This document shows, in pieces, positions 1 to 11,926 of a stretch of 64,000 nt of DNA (position 1 is the stretch's first letter; each line of letters opens with the position of its first letter). The stretch covers positions 337,149,731-337,213,730 of the forward strand of contig JBAIZL010000002.1 of assembly GCA_036971475.1 (NCBI GenBank), read 5' to 3'. A program made the position numbers and the translations under genes. This stretch comes from Prosapia bicincta. Taxonomy: Eukaryota; Arthropoda; Insecta; Hemiptera; Cercopidae. The notes under the pieces were generated by a model, which made no database searches, was not told where the DNA came from, and saw only the letters and a list, made by a program, of their open reading frames with translations.

Positions 1-1743
1 CCTAAACTGCAAGCATCCCTCCTGGAATAGCAAATCCTCCAACACCTCCGGGAAAAACTCTTCCGGTTCGCCTCGTCGCATCCCTCCATAGCCATCCTAG
101 GACCAACTGATCCTACCCTCATTCCTTCAAACCCCAACCACCCCCCAGACGTCCTCAACATCGCCATCATAAATAACTTTCACTCCCAAGTAACGGTCTC
201 CTCTATCAATGCCCTATCTTCCGATCACAACCCTATCCTCATTTCCATTTCAAATTCCACTACCCTCTCCTTACCCTCACCGCTGAGGCGAGTAAATTGG
301 AGAGATTTCCACGAGGATGTCTCTCGGTTACTCCCTCCGGACCTCAAAACCATCTCCTCTACCGACGATCTCGACAACCTCTCTCGCCTGGTCGAAGTCA
401 CACTATCCTCCGCCATCTCAAAAAACTCCTCCCTCACCCCTACTCCTTCTCGGAGGTCTTCCCTTCCAGAGCACATCCTGGTCGAAATCTCTAAAAAACG
501 CCGCCTAAGACGCTCATGGCAGTACACGCGATGTCCGACGGTCAAGAGGCAACTAAACTCGCAGATCCGCCTGGTCAAGGCGCTGCTGGAATGTCATTCC
601 ACCGACACATGGCAGGCCTACTTGGATACTTTGGACATCACGGATGGATCAGTCTGGAAGGCAACCCGCCAGCTACTCCGGGAAAAGAGGTCTAGCCACC
701 CGCTCCTAAACGGGAGTGACCTGCTATACTCTCCGTCCGACAAGGCCGAGGTCTTTGCTGACTCCCTGGAGCTGCAGTTCTCTCCTCATCCGGGAAACGT
801 CGACCGCTCTCACTCCATCATGGTGAACAACTTTCTCCAAGATTACTTCGGTAGTGAGCCGGAGTTGGAGAAACTAGAGTTCACCATGCAGGACGTCTGT
901 TCCGCCATCCAGAAACTCAAACCCAAGAAAGCTCCTGGCATCGACTCCATCAACTCCACTGCCCTGAAAAACTCACCTCCAATCCTCACCTCCTATCTCC
1001 AACTAATCTTCAACTCTTCTATTCGACTCCACCATTTCCCCTCCTGCTGGAAATCAGCAAAAGTTATCCTCAATCTCAAACCTCATAAACCTCGCAATCA
1101 ACCCGACAGTTACCGCCCTATCTCCCTTCTCCCAATCATATCCAAGTTATTTGAACGACTACTCCATTCTCACATCTTCCCCATTCTGGACGGAGTTATC
1201 AGACAGAAGCAATTCGGTTTCCGGAGAGAGCACTAAAACTACACAGCAACTGATGCGAGTGACGAATGCTGTAGTGGATGCCTTCAATAAGAGAAAGTCC
1301 ACCACCGCAGTCTTCCTTGATGTCAGCAAGGCTTTCGACCGCGTCTGGCACCCCGGACTCCTATATAAATTGGCCACCAGTCCCCTTCCTCCTCCCATCG
1401 TCTTCCTCCTCAGATTCTACCTCTCCGGCAGGAACTTTACGGTTTCTGTCGAAGGCTGTCTTTCCTCCTTTAGGCCGATCTCTGCTGGAGTGCCACAGGG
1501 ATCTGTCTTAGGTCCTCTCCTTTACCTCCTGTACACTAACGACATTCCTCTCCTTCCAGACGTATCCCTATCACTGTACGCTGATGACGCCATGTTCTTT
1601 ACTAGTTCCTGGAGCATTCCTAAAACATGCAAGACCATCCAAATGCAACTAGACCTCCTGTCGCCCTGGCTTCGAAAATGGAAAACAGCGATCAACACTG
1701 ACAAGTCTGAAGCTATATGCTTCACCCGTAAACGTACCCACAG
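1..1743 (+). pseudogene. Jockey-like non-LTR retrotransposon ORF2 fragment (endonuclease and reverse transcriptase), frameshifted
   Basis: This is the pol protein of a LINE-type element, which nicks DNA with an AP-like endonuclease and reverse-transcribes its RNA at the nick. The 5' end lies outside the window. The endonuclease C-terminal part is seen as KHPSWNSKSSNTSG (frame 2, from about base 11), then after a 1-base frameshift near 50-57 as AILGPTDPTLIP and SSDHNPI (frame 1). The RT follows with KKAPGID, SYRPISLLPIISKLFERLL and QFGFRREH. A second 1-base insertion near 1227 moves reading to frame 2: FLDVSKAFDRVWHPG, GVPQGSVLGPLL and the catalytic YADD box near 1580. After KRTH the frame runs into a minisatellite and stops at 1756, so the thumb and C-terminus are missing. 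Base composition is clearly more C-rich than the surroundings. Jockey-clade assignment is from motif style; an I or CR1 relative is less likely. Confidence 0.9.
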
Positions 1744-2530
1744 ACTCATTGATTAGTGAGACTGTTTTACAGGGCTGCTCTTATGCTCATTGTTGGGTAA
1801 ACTGATTGTACAGTCTTCTTGGATGCTTAGGCTAGTTCTACGGGCTCACACACAAGATCATTGATGACTAGACCGGTTCTACAGGGTTACTTAAAGGGTC
1901 ATTGATGAGTGGACTTGTTCTACGTGCCTATTAACAGGTTCTTTGATGTGTATATATATGCTACAGGCCTCCTCACAGGCTCATTGATTAGTGAAGCGGT
2001 TTTACAGGCCTGCTTACATGCTCATTGTTGGGTGAACTGATTTTACAGTATTCTTGGATGCTTAGGTTGGTTCTATGGGACCACACACAAGATCATTGAT
2101 GACTAGACCGATTCTACAGGGTTACTTACAGGGTAGTTGTTCTGTTGTCGAGCTCTTCATACCCATTCACATACTCTGATGAGTAAACCTTTTCTACAGG
2201 CTCAAACACAGACTCAGTTCCAGACACAGACTCATTGATACGAGAACCTGTCCTATATAACCATTCACAGTCTTATTAAAGAGGATAGTTACCTCAAGCC
2301 TACTGATAGGTGCATTGATTTGTATACCTTATCATAAGGTTCTCTCACAACATCAATGATGAATACACCTTTTCTATAGAGCCACTCACACCTTCATTTA
2401 TTGGTGGACTTTGCTGTAGGTATCTTGTTGAGTGGATCGGTTTTTATAGGCTCACTTACAAGTCATTGATGTGTAAACCGGTTTTAGGAGCTCGCTTACA
2501 GGGTTATTGATAAATGGATCAGTTGCATAG
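1744..2530. repeat. Degenerate ~40-bp minisatellite with a 235-bp higher-order repeat
   Basis: Units of about 40 bp share a core like CTCATTGATTAGTG...GGTTYTACAGG. Two copies of a longer block, starting at 1745 and 1980 (235 bp apart), are clearly closer to each other than neighbouring units are, showing a five- to six-unit higher-order repeat. Units degrade toward 2530. The left edge coincides with the broken end of the retrotransposon. Confidence 0.85.
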
Positions 2531-4005
2531 GCCAACTGATTGGTAGACGTAGGAAAAATATGCTTTTTGGTCCGACGTTTACTATTATATACACCGTTTC
2601 AAAAGAATTTAGTATTGACCAAATTAAATTAAACTTAGACATCTGTTGACTAATATTTTTTTTAATATTTTATAAAATGTGTTGCAAAACATCAATTTCT
2701 GAATACTGAGTAATAATAAAAATCCTTAACTATTGTAAAATATACCAAATGTTTAGGCGTAATCATTTTACATTTCATTTTACGATTTAAACGTTAAAAT
2801 TGGATTAAGAAATAATTTACTAAAGACCTTTTTTTTAAATTGATTAATTTCATTAGTGAATGAATGGCCAGGCACACTATCAGCGAGGTTAGGTTGATAA
2901 ATGTCAGCTTCAACTTAATTTCCTCCGACCCACACTGCTTCCTAGTAACAGGTGAGGTTTTAAACGCTGTCCTTTGTTTCCCCGGTGGTTTTAAATGGTG
3001 CTATTTTTCATCTAATTGTTCCTCTTCTTTTGTAAAAAGTAAAACAATTTTCAATTCATTCATCTAAAGTGCAATAAAAAGACATTTGGAATGTATTCCG
3101 GGTCAACTTTCTTTTGCTTTTGTATTGGCACCTGTTACGTCTAGGAGTTAATGTAAAAGTTACTGCGGTGAAACTATATTAGTAGAAGCCTAGAGTTCCA
3201 AAAGTCAATTTCTTAAGTAAACTAATACTGGATGTTCATCCTCAGTAATATTAACCTATTTGGAAGCGCACTGAGTAGATGCAGGCCAATGAGATGCACA
3301 TCAGGCATCGTTATATTAAACATATTAGGCTTGTGAACACTCTGAATCCGTTCAGTTCAGTCCGCTCAGCTCAGTCGCTTCCGCCAAAATTCGGAAACAA
3401 TATAATCTAATGTTGAACAGCACACAGCATCCGTTCCATCAGTTCAATTCAGTCCAGTACGTCCAACTCATCCAATTTTCGGTTAGCGAGCGATTTTTGT
3501 GGACTGAGAAGTCGCACATGTGAAGAGTACAGAAAGTCAAATGTGTTGTTCAACTGAACTCGGGCGGTCTGACACATGTTCGAAGTCCTGTGATTATTGG
3601 ATTGTTGATTTATTTATTTTTAAGATGAGTTTTGATGAATGACTTATTTCAGCAGTACAGCCATATCCAATGTTGTAGGACCTGCCACACAAGGATTACT
3701 ATATTATTACAATGAAGGAGGATACTCTCCTCACGTCAATAATACTATCCCATGCGGCATTAATACTGTGCACCCAAATCTTTCTTTTTTCCTTATACTT
3801 GATCACCCTCTTCTGCAGCTAGTGTCAATGCTATTACGACAATGTCTTCGTCACTACTGCTAGAACTCATATTCGCACAAACGGAAAAGCCGACACAAAA
3901 ATCTAACTACTTAAGTAATGTTTGAAACAATATTCTTACTACTAACCAGGCAACTCCCAGACTTGGCATTTCTTCCTCTTTAAGGAACTTGACTCCTATT
4001 TAAGT
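2531..4005. other. AT-rich spacer without a supportable gene
   Basis: I see no coding motif, RNA gene or terminal repeats here, apart from the dispersed repeat copy at 2822-3045. Around 3345-3500 there is a purine/pyrimidine-biased stretch rich in TTCAGTCC and CAGCTCAGT that looks like a very decayed short tandem repeat. Confidence 0.4.
2822..3045 (+). repeat. Dispersed repeat R1, copy 1
   Basis: The segment aligns in the same orientation with 13257-13475. Shared blocks include TTAAATGGTGCTATTT here against TTAAGTGGTGCTATTT there, followed by CTCATCTAATTGTTCCTC-like sequence, and GTGAATGAATGG against GTGAGTGGATGG upstream. Identity is moderate (roughly 65-75% by eye). No terminal repeats or coding capacity were seen, so the class is unknown. 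Confidence 0.55.
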
Positions 4006-4436
4006 TCAGGCGGTTTGCGTTCTTGAAATCTGCTTCACACAACGGACAAAGAACCAATTGAGTACACCAATGTGCTGCAATAAGATCGTGCCGGTGGCAT
4101 TTTGCGTCCATGAAATCTGCTTCACAAAACTGACAACGAACCTGTTGAGTAAACCAATGTGCTGCAATAAGATCGTGCCATGGCGGTTTGCATCCATGGC
4201 ATCTGCTTCACAAAACTGACAACGAACCTGTTGAGTAAACCAATGTGCTGCAATAAGATCGTGCCGGTGGCGGTTTGCATCCATGGCATCTGCTTCACAA
4301 AACTGACAACGAACCTGTTGAGTAAACCAATGTGCTGCAATAAGATCGTGCCATGGCGGTTTGCATCCATGGCATCTGCTTCACAAAACTGACAACGAAC
4401 CTGTTGAGTAAACCAATGTGCTGCAAGATCGTGCCG
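4006..4436. repeat. ~87-bp tandem repeat, five units alternating between two variants
   Basis: GATCGTGCC recurs at 4084, 4171, 4257, 4344 and 4427 (spacing 87, 86, 87, 83). The bases after it alternate: CCGGTGG, CCATGG, CCGGTGG, CCATGG, CCGGTAG, so the array is built of ~173-bp dimers. The open frames through it on both strands repeat with the unit and are not genes. Confidence 0.9.
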
Positions 4437-4739
4437 GTAGTGGTTGTGAAATCTGCCACGGTCGAGTATCTAGACAGATGTTGAGACATATATTCGCTTA
4501 GCTAAACAAGCTCGTTTCTCCCCTTTTTTTGCAAAGAGTTTCCACTATCGTTTATACATTTTTCATGGTAGTTTTGACTAAATGAAATGATGGAGGCCGT
4601 AAAAATACAACAAAATTAGTTTTTTATAAAATCTTATACAAATTACCGTTTCCGGTTATCTTTTGGTAAGCATTTGTCTTGTGTGAAGGACTATGAATAG
4701 TATGGACTTTAATACAGATGAACGTGGATCGTTTATATA

Positions 4740-4812
4740 GTACAGCATCCCTATCAGGGTTGTAAAGAGGTGTATATTCTCTGCACCTCTGTATTGAAGA
4801 GGGATGCTGTAC
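4740..4812. other. Hairpin/cruciform candidate with 13-bp perfect outer stem
   Basis: GTACAGCATCCCT (4740-4752) is exactly complementary to AGGGATGCTGTAC (4800-4812). Within the loop AGAGGTG (4766-4772) pairs with CACCTCT (4784-4790). It could be a small non-autonomous element, a structured RNA or a chance palindrome; nothing in the sequence decides between them. Confidence 0.5.
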
Positions 4813-5509
4813 AGATTACTAACAGCCTATTTAAATATATTATTATAGATAATTAACCAAAACACTTGTTCTCTGGAGAGATTAGGGTTGGCAAGGGGTT
4901 ATCATGATACGCGTAGTCAGTATGGCTTAGGAAATACGTTTTGAGTTGTACGTACGGTGTAAAATTTATATAAATAGTAAATCCTTAAATATCAACTTTT
5001 TAAATTATACTCCAAATGAAATAAGAGAGTCTGCATTAACGATATCTTCCTTCTGTGCAGTTTGGCTTAGCAGGATGAAAGGTGAAACAAAATTAATAGT
5101 CCTTATTAAAGGGTTATGTAGCAAGGCCTTTAGTAGCTTCTCGTTCACTCTCTTGCTTCACCTGAAAGGAACGTTCACCTTTACAAACGGCGGTTGGCGA
5201 GAGGTGCGCAGGGAAATCTGTGTGAACAGTAATTTACCTTTTAATAAAACGCATTGAAAGGCGATTGAATAGGAGCTTTGTCCTTTAGAATAGGATGTGA
5301 GATGGGAAAGATAGTCAAAGGTAGGGTCGGATGTAGTGAGTTGGTGATGTATAGTGTAGGGGGGGGGGGGCTTTAAAACGAACACAGGTCCTATGTCTCA
5401 ATCTTTACGGTGTAAGACGGTGCTTTTATGTCAGTGCCTGACTCGCTTGGGTTAAGCAGTATAATCTCAGATAGGCAATGGAGATATTCGACTCAAGTTG
5501 TATAGAAAA
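4813..5509. other. Spacer without a supportable gene
   Basis: No recognisable feature apart from a run of 11 or so G residues at about 5358-5371. The open frames across 4946-5385 have no recognisable motif. Confidence 0.4.
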
Positions 5510-6265
5510 CATCCACTCATTCACCCACGCTGTCTTCGTCTCAAACAATCGATATAACTATTCCAAGGAAATTGCAAAAGCGTTAGTATTTATACCCACG
5601 CTGTCTGTGACTCAGAGTGGCGATATAAGTATAAGAAGCAAGTTGTATAGAAAACATCCACTTATTCACCCACGCTGTCTGCGTCTCTAACAATCGATAT
5701 AACTATTCCAAGGAAATTTCAAAAGCGTTACCATTTATACCCACGCTGTCTGTGACTCAGAGTGACGATATAAGTATCCGAGTCTAGTTATAGAGACATC
5801 ATTCACTCTGTGCCATCACCATTCACACTCACACTGTCTGTGCCTCAGGGAATCGCTACAAATCTTCGAGGTAAGTTTGAGACAAATCATTCTCTCTATG
5901 ACGTCACTGTTCATACCCACGCTCTTTGCCTCAAGTAGGTGATAATGATTTTCTAGGGTTGTTTCAGACAAACCATCCACTCTCTGCCGTCACCATTTAT
6001 GTCAACCCTATCCATGATTCAACTAGGTGATAAAGTTATTTGAGATATGTTGCAGCGAAATCATCTAATTCGTGACGTCACCATTCATACTCACGCTGCC
6101 TGTGCCTCAGGGAGGTGATAGAGGTATTCGAAATCAGTTGTAGATAAGTCATCCCCTCTGTGGCGTCACCATTGATACTTACACTGTCTGTGCCTCAGGG
6201 AGGTGATAGAGGTACTCAAGATAAGTGGTAGATACGTCATCCCCTATGTGAAGCCACCATTCACA
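5510..6265. repeat. Degenerate minisatellite, 71-74 bp units passing into 87-88 bp units
   Basis: The core CACGCTGTCTGTG(C/A)CTCAG recurs at 5526, 5597, 5671, 5742, 5830, 5918, 6005, 6092 and 6180. Spacing is 71, 74, 71 and then 88, 88, 87, 87, 88. The first four units form two ~145-bp dimers (5526 matches 5671, 5597 matches 5742). The later units gain a CATCCCCTCTGTGGCGTCACC-like block, which accounts for the longer period. Confidence 0.85.
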
Positions 6266-9184
6266 TCCAAGTTTCAATCAGATTTATCACCTTAAAATGT
6301 TTAATACGGTCAATACATTATGTTTGATTATAAGACGTCTTAAATATGAAGAGGGCGTTTTTATTCAGTACTAGCACTCAGCCCTTATATTGTAGAACAG
6401 AACGTTTTATAATTAGAGTACTTTTGCTTCGAGATGATGTATGACTTTAAAGATATACTGCGGTGTAAGATTTAATATTACTTTAAATGGTTGGGTTCTC
6501 TTCTTCACTTACATTTACAGCTCCCTCGAGTGACGTCACCGGCTACGCTTCTCGTAAAAATATAACATTAATTTGCTCCACGCTATATTCAGCCTTTGCA
6601 TCCAAATCTCCAAGGCCTAGGTCCGCACAGCACTTGGAATATAGCTACAGTACTTTACCAAACAAAACACTTTCCTTTCCTTTTTACCAACCAACGTGAG
6701 CGAAAAGGTTTTATCAAAAATCATAATCAAAGTGTTCTATAAAAGTTTTAAATGTGGCAAATATTCGTGATTGACAAGTGAAAATCATTCCCATAAAGAT
6801 ACATGAATTTTATGAACAAGAATGTCAAGTGAACAATAAGCTTTAAGATACTTTCGTCCATTACACATTTAAATTTTTCCTGGTAGAACAATATTTAAAT
6901 GCATTAGGAAAATAAACATTACAGAAAAAATATAAAAGCATAATTTTTAAAAATTATAAAATTTTAAAACTTTTATAAAGAAAGATCATGGACTTTAAAT
7001 GACGTTTAGAAAATGCAAACCATAAGAATGTAAGAAATGAATGAAAGGACAATTACGTAATTCGAGAATAATCAACACGGGTGATAAGGGATACAGCTGC
7101 TCAATACAAACAGCTGCACGGACAACGTTCCCCGCTAGACATTACGCTCGGGTGAACCTGTAACGTAAGGCTAGCAATACTAACACAAACATATCGTCTA
7201 AAGACAAATAAGGCTTAAATGTAGATATAGAGTTGGTAACACTTTCGTGCGGGCTATAACTATTATGGATGCTATAAGATCGTGTGTATTTTCGTTTCTA
7301 TTTTGTGTTTATATACACGTTTTTCAAACTTGTATATTTTCGTAAACACGTTATACTTCTATCCACACTGCCAACACAGCAACACAGTTATGAGATGTTA
7401 TTCTCAACATCTCATATTGCAATCCACATTGTTCTAACAACCCACGGAGGTTTTCAAACCACTTCCATCTCTAGAGACTCAATGAAATCATTCTAATTCG
7501 TAGAGATACATGGATCAACATCTTTTGCTAAGGGAAGCTGAAATTTTAAAAAATTAAGTGAGTGTCATATCAGAAAATAACATTTTTTTACAATAATAAA
7601 AGGAGAAATTTCGATAATTAATTATTTGAAGACAACTAAAGAAGCTTCGTAATTATTAATTCATACAATATTGCCAAAAATCTCACAAAGTGAGAAATCT
7701 TTATAAATCTCTCGTAGATTTTGTTGCCTTGACGATCGGGAAACGGCTGAACTTAGCAACTTAACGACTTGGCAAACTTATGATAGTTACAAATTACAAC
7801 TTATACAATTATAAGTTCTGGAAGTTGTTAAGTTCAAACGTATTGATTTAAAATGTGCTGGATTTAAAGAATTATAAGATAATATCAGGAGATTGGTAAA
7901 ATATATAAGTTTTCACATTTATTATACAAAGCTGTTTATTCTGCCAAAATATTTATATTTAATATTTTTTATTAAAATTGATTGAAAATTCAAAGGAATA
8001 ACTTCTAAGCATCAAATTGCAAAATAAATAGCCTTATTTTAAAACGTTAGTAGGTAATAATAATAAACAAGGAAAATGTATACATAAGATTTCTAATATC
8101 GGTTATTTGTTATCATTGGACGCAGGGATAGAAGATTCAGGTCCAGACAACCCCTGTTCTTTTCTTTTCAGCCATTAGAGACTGCGCCTTCCAGTAACGC
8201 CCGGAGAGGTCTACAAGGACACCGAAAAGCCCTGAACAAAATGTAGGTAGTGTTTCTCCCGAAGATTGCTTTTGTCGCTGCCAGCAGATGTTTGTCATAT
8301 TCAGATGTTAGCATTACCAAGGGTGCACCTTGAGGAGACCCACTAACTTTACACACTTTAAGGAACAGAAGGAGAGAGTAAGGTACCTTCCGTTGTTCTT
8401 CTTCAACACTTTCACAAACACACTCCCGCTATTTCATTTTCCCATTTTAAATTATCTATTAAGAAATATTTATTGAGATTATAACCAAGTTGTGTCAATG
8501 GAATTATTTACATAACGATTTGAGTAAGTATTATATTAAGCTCCTTGATTTAGATAGTGGGTTAATAATGGGCAGTCAGGGAGAATATACCTTTAGGAAC
8601 ACCGTTTTGTGTCGAGTGCCCACAACAGCTGGTGAAGAGTTGCCTGGATCTTAGTAGTGATCATGTTTGACAAATGTTCTGTATTTATTACATTTACAAG
8701 CAATATGGCGAAGAATGCTAAAACTTTATTTATAGAAGTAAATAGAATGTAAGTTTAATAATACACCGACGGTCACGTTTTGTAATTTACAGAGCTTTGT
8801 TCGTCTTTGGAGGGTTGCACAAATATTGCGCAAATCTTGAGCAAGAAATCAGCGCCCACTACCCTCGCTGAAACAATTAGGTCTACCTCAATGAAATTTA
8901 TTAACTCTTCAATATGCTACAAGTCCTACGTTGGGAAAGTTTCCAAAAATAAGACTTTATAATTTGGAGACGGAGTAGGTTACTCTAGAAAGGCAATGGG
9001 AATTATTGATGCCAACATTGCGGTGCGTCTGCCACTGCCTTCTAGTTCACATGATACGCATGTGCTCTCGACTACAGAGTTGCACTTGCACCGCTAAATT
9101 CTTTATATAAATTATGTAGCAGTTATAAAGTAAATGGTTTGATAAGGGTGACAATTCTACACTCGATATCTATCTCGATAAATA
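6266..9184. other. AT-rich intergenic stretch without a supportable gene
   Basis: Read on both strands. Only short open frames without family motifs occur. No tandem array, terminal repeat or tRNA-like box pair was found. One minus-strand frame near 8168-8356 contains SGSPQGAPL, superficially like an RT motif, but its context does not fit. Confidence 0.4.
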
Positions 9185-11745
9185 AAGTCGGCGCCGCTTA
9201 TTGTGATCACGGTTAATGTTATCATTCGGTTATTGTTATCGTTTCATTGAAAAACAAACACGGACGTATATTAATACATTGTAATTAGGCCGCTTATTGT
9301 AATCATCTGTTCGCTTATTATTATCATTTAATTTGCCATTCAAAATCATATGCGTGAACGTATACTAGCATGGACCAAGTAAAAATGTCTACAAAGTAGT
9401 GTAAACAGCACGTGCAACACACAATGACGCCCAATTCATAGAATGTTTATTTTTAGAATGACAGAAATACTTTATAACGGTTTCAGCACTAAGCACAGTT
9501 CTCAGAATGTCTCCCTTACTCTTTGTTTACGCAAACACCCTAGCCTCGCTTGAGTCGTCTTTAGTTGTTTGTTAACATTAGTTGATGTTACTACTGAGCC
9601 ATTTACAGTACAGTCCTACTGTATTTTTTAACAGTGAATTTTTATGAACGTTTATTACAGTATTTCAGTGTGATATTACATAACTTAATTTTTAAAGATC
9701 TTTTTCGTTTGTTTGTAGAGTTTAGTGTCACTTGAAGATTCAAAGGACAGTATAGCAAGATGTCCGAATCTCAAAAGAAACGACGCGATCTAAGTCTTAA
9801 ACAAAAACTTGATATTCTAGATAGGTACAGTAAATTACCAAAAATGAGTCAAAGAAACGCTGTTTCTCAACTTGGCGTTTCTCAACCTCTCTTATGTAAA
9901 ATATTGAACAACAAAGAAAAAATCTTGTCATTATCAAAGTGTAATGCAAATGTTGACAACAAAAGACATCGTTCTGGGAAGGATCCGCAAGTGGAATCAG
10001 CTTTGAAATTGTGGTTTAAAAATGTTCGCGAAAAAGATGCTCGAGTTTGAAGGCCCACTAATCCGTCTAAAAGCTGAGGATCTTGCCAAAAAAATAGGAA
10101 AACAGGATTTTAAAGCCACAGATGGATGGTTCAATCGATGGAAGAAAAGGGAAAACATTGTTTACAAGAAAACGTGTGGTGAAAAAAGAAATGCTGATTT
10201 TGTTGGAGCTGAGGACTGGTTACAATACGAATGGCCAAAGATTTTGGCCGAGTATTCTCCTAGCTGCATATACAATGCAGATGAAACAGGACTTTATTAT
10301 CGTGCTTTACCCGAACATACTTACTTATTTAAAAATGAAATTGCTAACGGCTGTAAAATATGTAAACAAAGAATAACTGTTTTGTGTTGTGTTAACATGG
10401 TTGGTCATAAAGAAAAACTCTTAATTATCGGTAAATCTAAAAATCCACGTTGTTTTCAAGGTATCAAAAAGCTACCGGTTAAATATCATTCAAACTCCAA
10501 TGCTTGGATGACATCAAAAATTTTCAATGAATGGCTGACTAATTGGGATATCCGCCTCAAACGCAACATTGTCCTTCTACTAGACAACTGCACTGCACAT
10601 AATGACATAAGCACTACGCTAAAACACATCAAAGTGATTTACCTTCCGGCCAATACTACATCAATTATTCAGCCATGTGACCAAGGCATAATTAAAAATC
10701 TCAAATTTTTTATCGACGAGAGATGCGTGCTAGAATTATAGAAAATATGGATGAATTTCAAACCCTTACCTCAAATGAATTGGCTAAAAAAACTTCTTTA
10801 CTCGATGCTATTCATCTGATAGCAAAATCTTGGAATGAAGTTTCTGAAAAAACTGTGAAAAATTGCTTTAGAAAAGGTGGTTTTTTTGTTGAAGAAAATC
10901 GAGAGCAAGCTACATCTGAGGAAGACTCTGAAGAGAACTTGAAGCCTTTCGATTTGTCCTTAAAAGAATATACTGAGTGGATGGAAGTTGACGATAGTAT
11001 TGAAACAGCAGCGGAAATGACTGAAGACGATATTTGTGAGGTAGTTGCTTCAACATCAAAAGTTACTGAAGAAGAAGAAGGCACCGATGATGACGAAAAT
11101 GATAAATGTGTACCGGAAAGATCTAAGCAGGAAGTTCACCAAGCTCTTGAGATTCTAAGACAGTTTGTTCAATAAAAAGCAGAAAATGTCAACAAACATT
11201 ATGAATATGAACAATTTATAAACAATATTTTACGAGAAGACTACAGACGGTCACATATAGAGAAATTCTTGGAGAAAAAATAAATGTAAATTTGAAGTGT
11301 AAATAAGATTGAAGTGTTTAATAATGAAGTTTTATGTGTTAAAATGTTTTGATCAAGTGTTTTACGTAGTTCTATATACTGTATTTTTTCAATTATGCTA
11401 GATTCAGTGTTTAAAAAAAAATCTACAGTCGAATAAAATAAACTGACATGAAATATGCCCACTAATTTTAACAAGTAGAAAACTAAATTACAGAAATTCT
11501 ACTACTGTACATAAAACTGTCCGGAATAGCATCAAAATTTGGTAAGTACAGTTTAATTATAGTGTTACATAATTAGAATTACTTAATGTAATGATAGGCT
11601 TACATATCGATCAGAACAAACAGTTGTGGCAATAATACAGTGAGTTCAATGCAGTACGGCTGTAGACTACATCGTGATTAAGCGTTCGGTTATTGTTATC
11701 AAATATGCTTCTGACAAATATGATCACAATAAGCGGCGCCGACTT
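9185..11745 (+). mobile_element. Tigger/pogo-like DNA transposon, copy 1, with both TIRs and TA duplication
   Basis: The left end AAGTCGGCGCCGCTTATTGT (from 9185) is the reverse complement of the right end (to 11745), and both are flanked by TA (9183-9184 and 11746-11747), the target duplication of the Tc1/mariner/pogo superfamily. Length is 2561 bp, in the usual range for Tigger elements. Subterminal 15-bp motifs resembling CGSTTAWTGTNATCA repeat at 9195, 9210, 9227, 9291, 9312 and 11687. The element carries one broken transposase. The right flank runs directly into a (TA)n microsatellite. Confidence 0.93.
9760..11283 (+). pseudogene. Tigger/pogo transposase (CENP-B-type HTH plus DDE_1 domain), frameshifted
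   Basis: Transposase of the pogo group, which binds the TIRs and cuts the element out. The N-terminus (start ATG 9760) has a psq/CENP-B type helix-turn-helix: KRRDLSLKQKLDIL, SQRNAVSQLGVSQP. After a 1-base insertion at about 10047 the second DNA-binding part follows (TDGWFNRWKKR), then the catalytic domain: YNADETGLYYRALP (first Asp), LLLDNCTAHN (second Asp), TTSIIQPCDQGIIKNL (third Asp), a DDD arrangement. A second frameshift lies in a T-run near 10709, after which REMRARIIE and an acidic tail continue. A stop at 11173-11175 precedes the homologous end at 11281-11283, judged against copy 2. Ancestral length would be about 500 residues. Three lesions make it non-functional. Confidence 0.92.

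Positions 11746-11926
<181 letters not shown>

Noticed and set aside
225..578. 117-codon minus-strand frame overlapping the Jockey-like element
   Set aside because: It is the shadow of the plus-strand endonuclease/RT frame, which carries recognisable motifs; the minus frame carries none.
8168..8356. Minus-strand frame containing SGSPQGAPL, resembling the RT motif PQG
   Set aside because: No other RT motif occurs on either side (no YADD, no fingers/palm blocks), and the following residues do not fit an RT.
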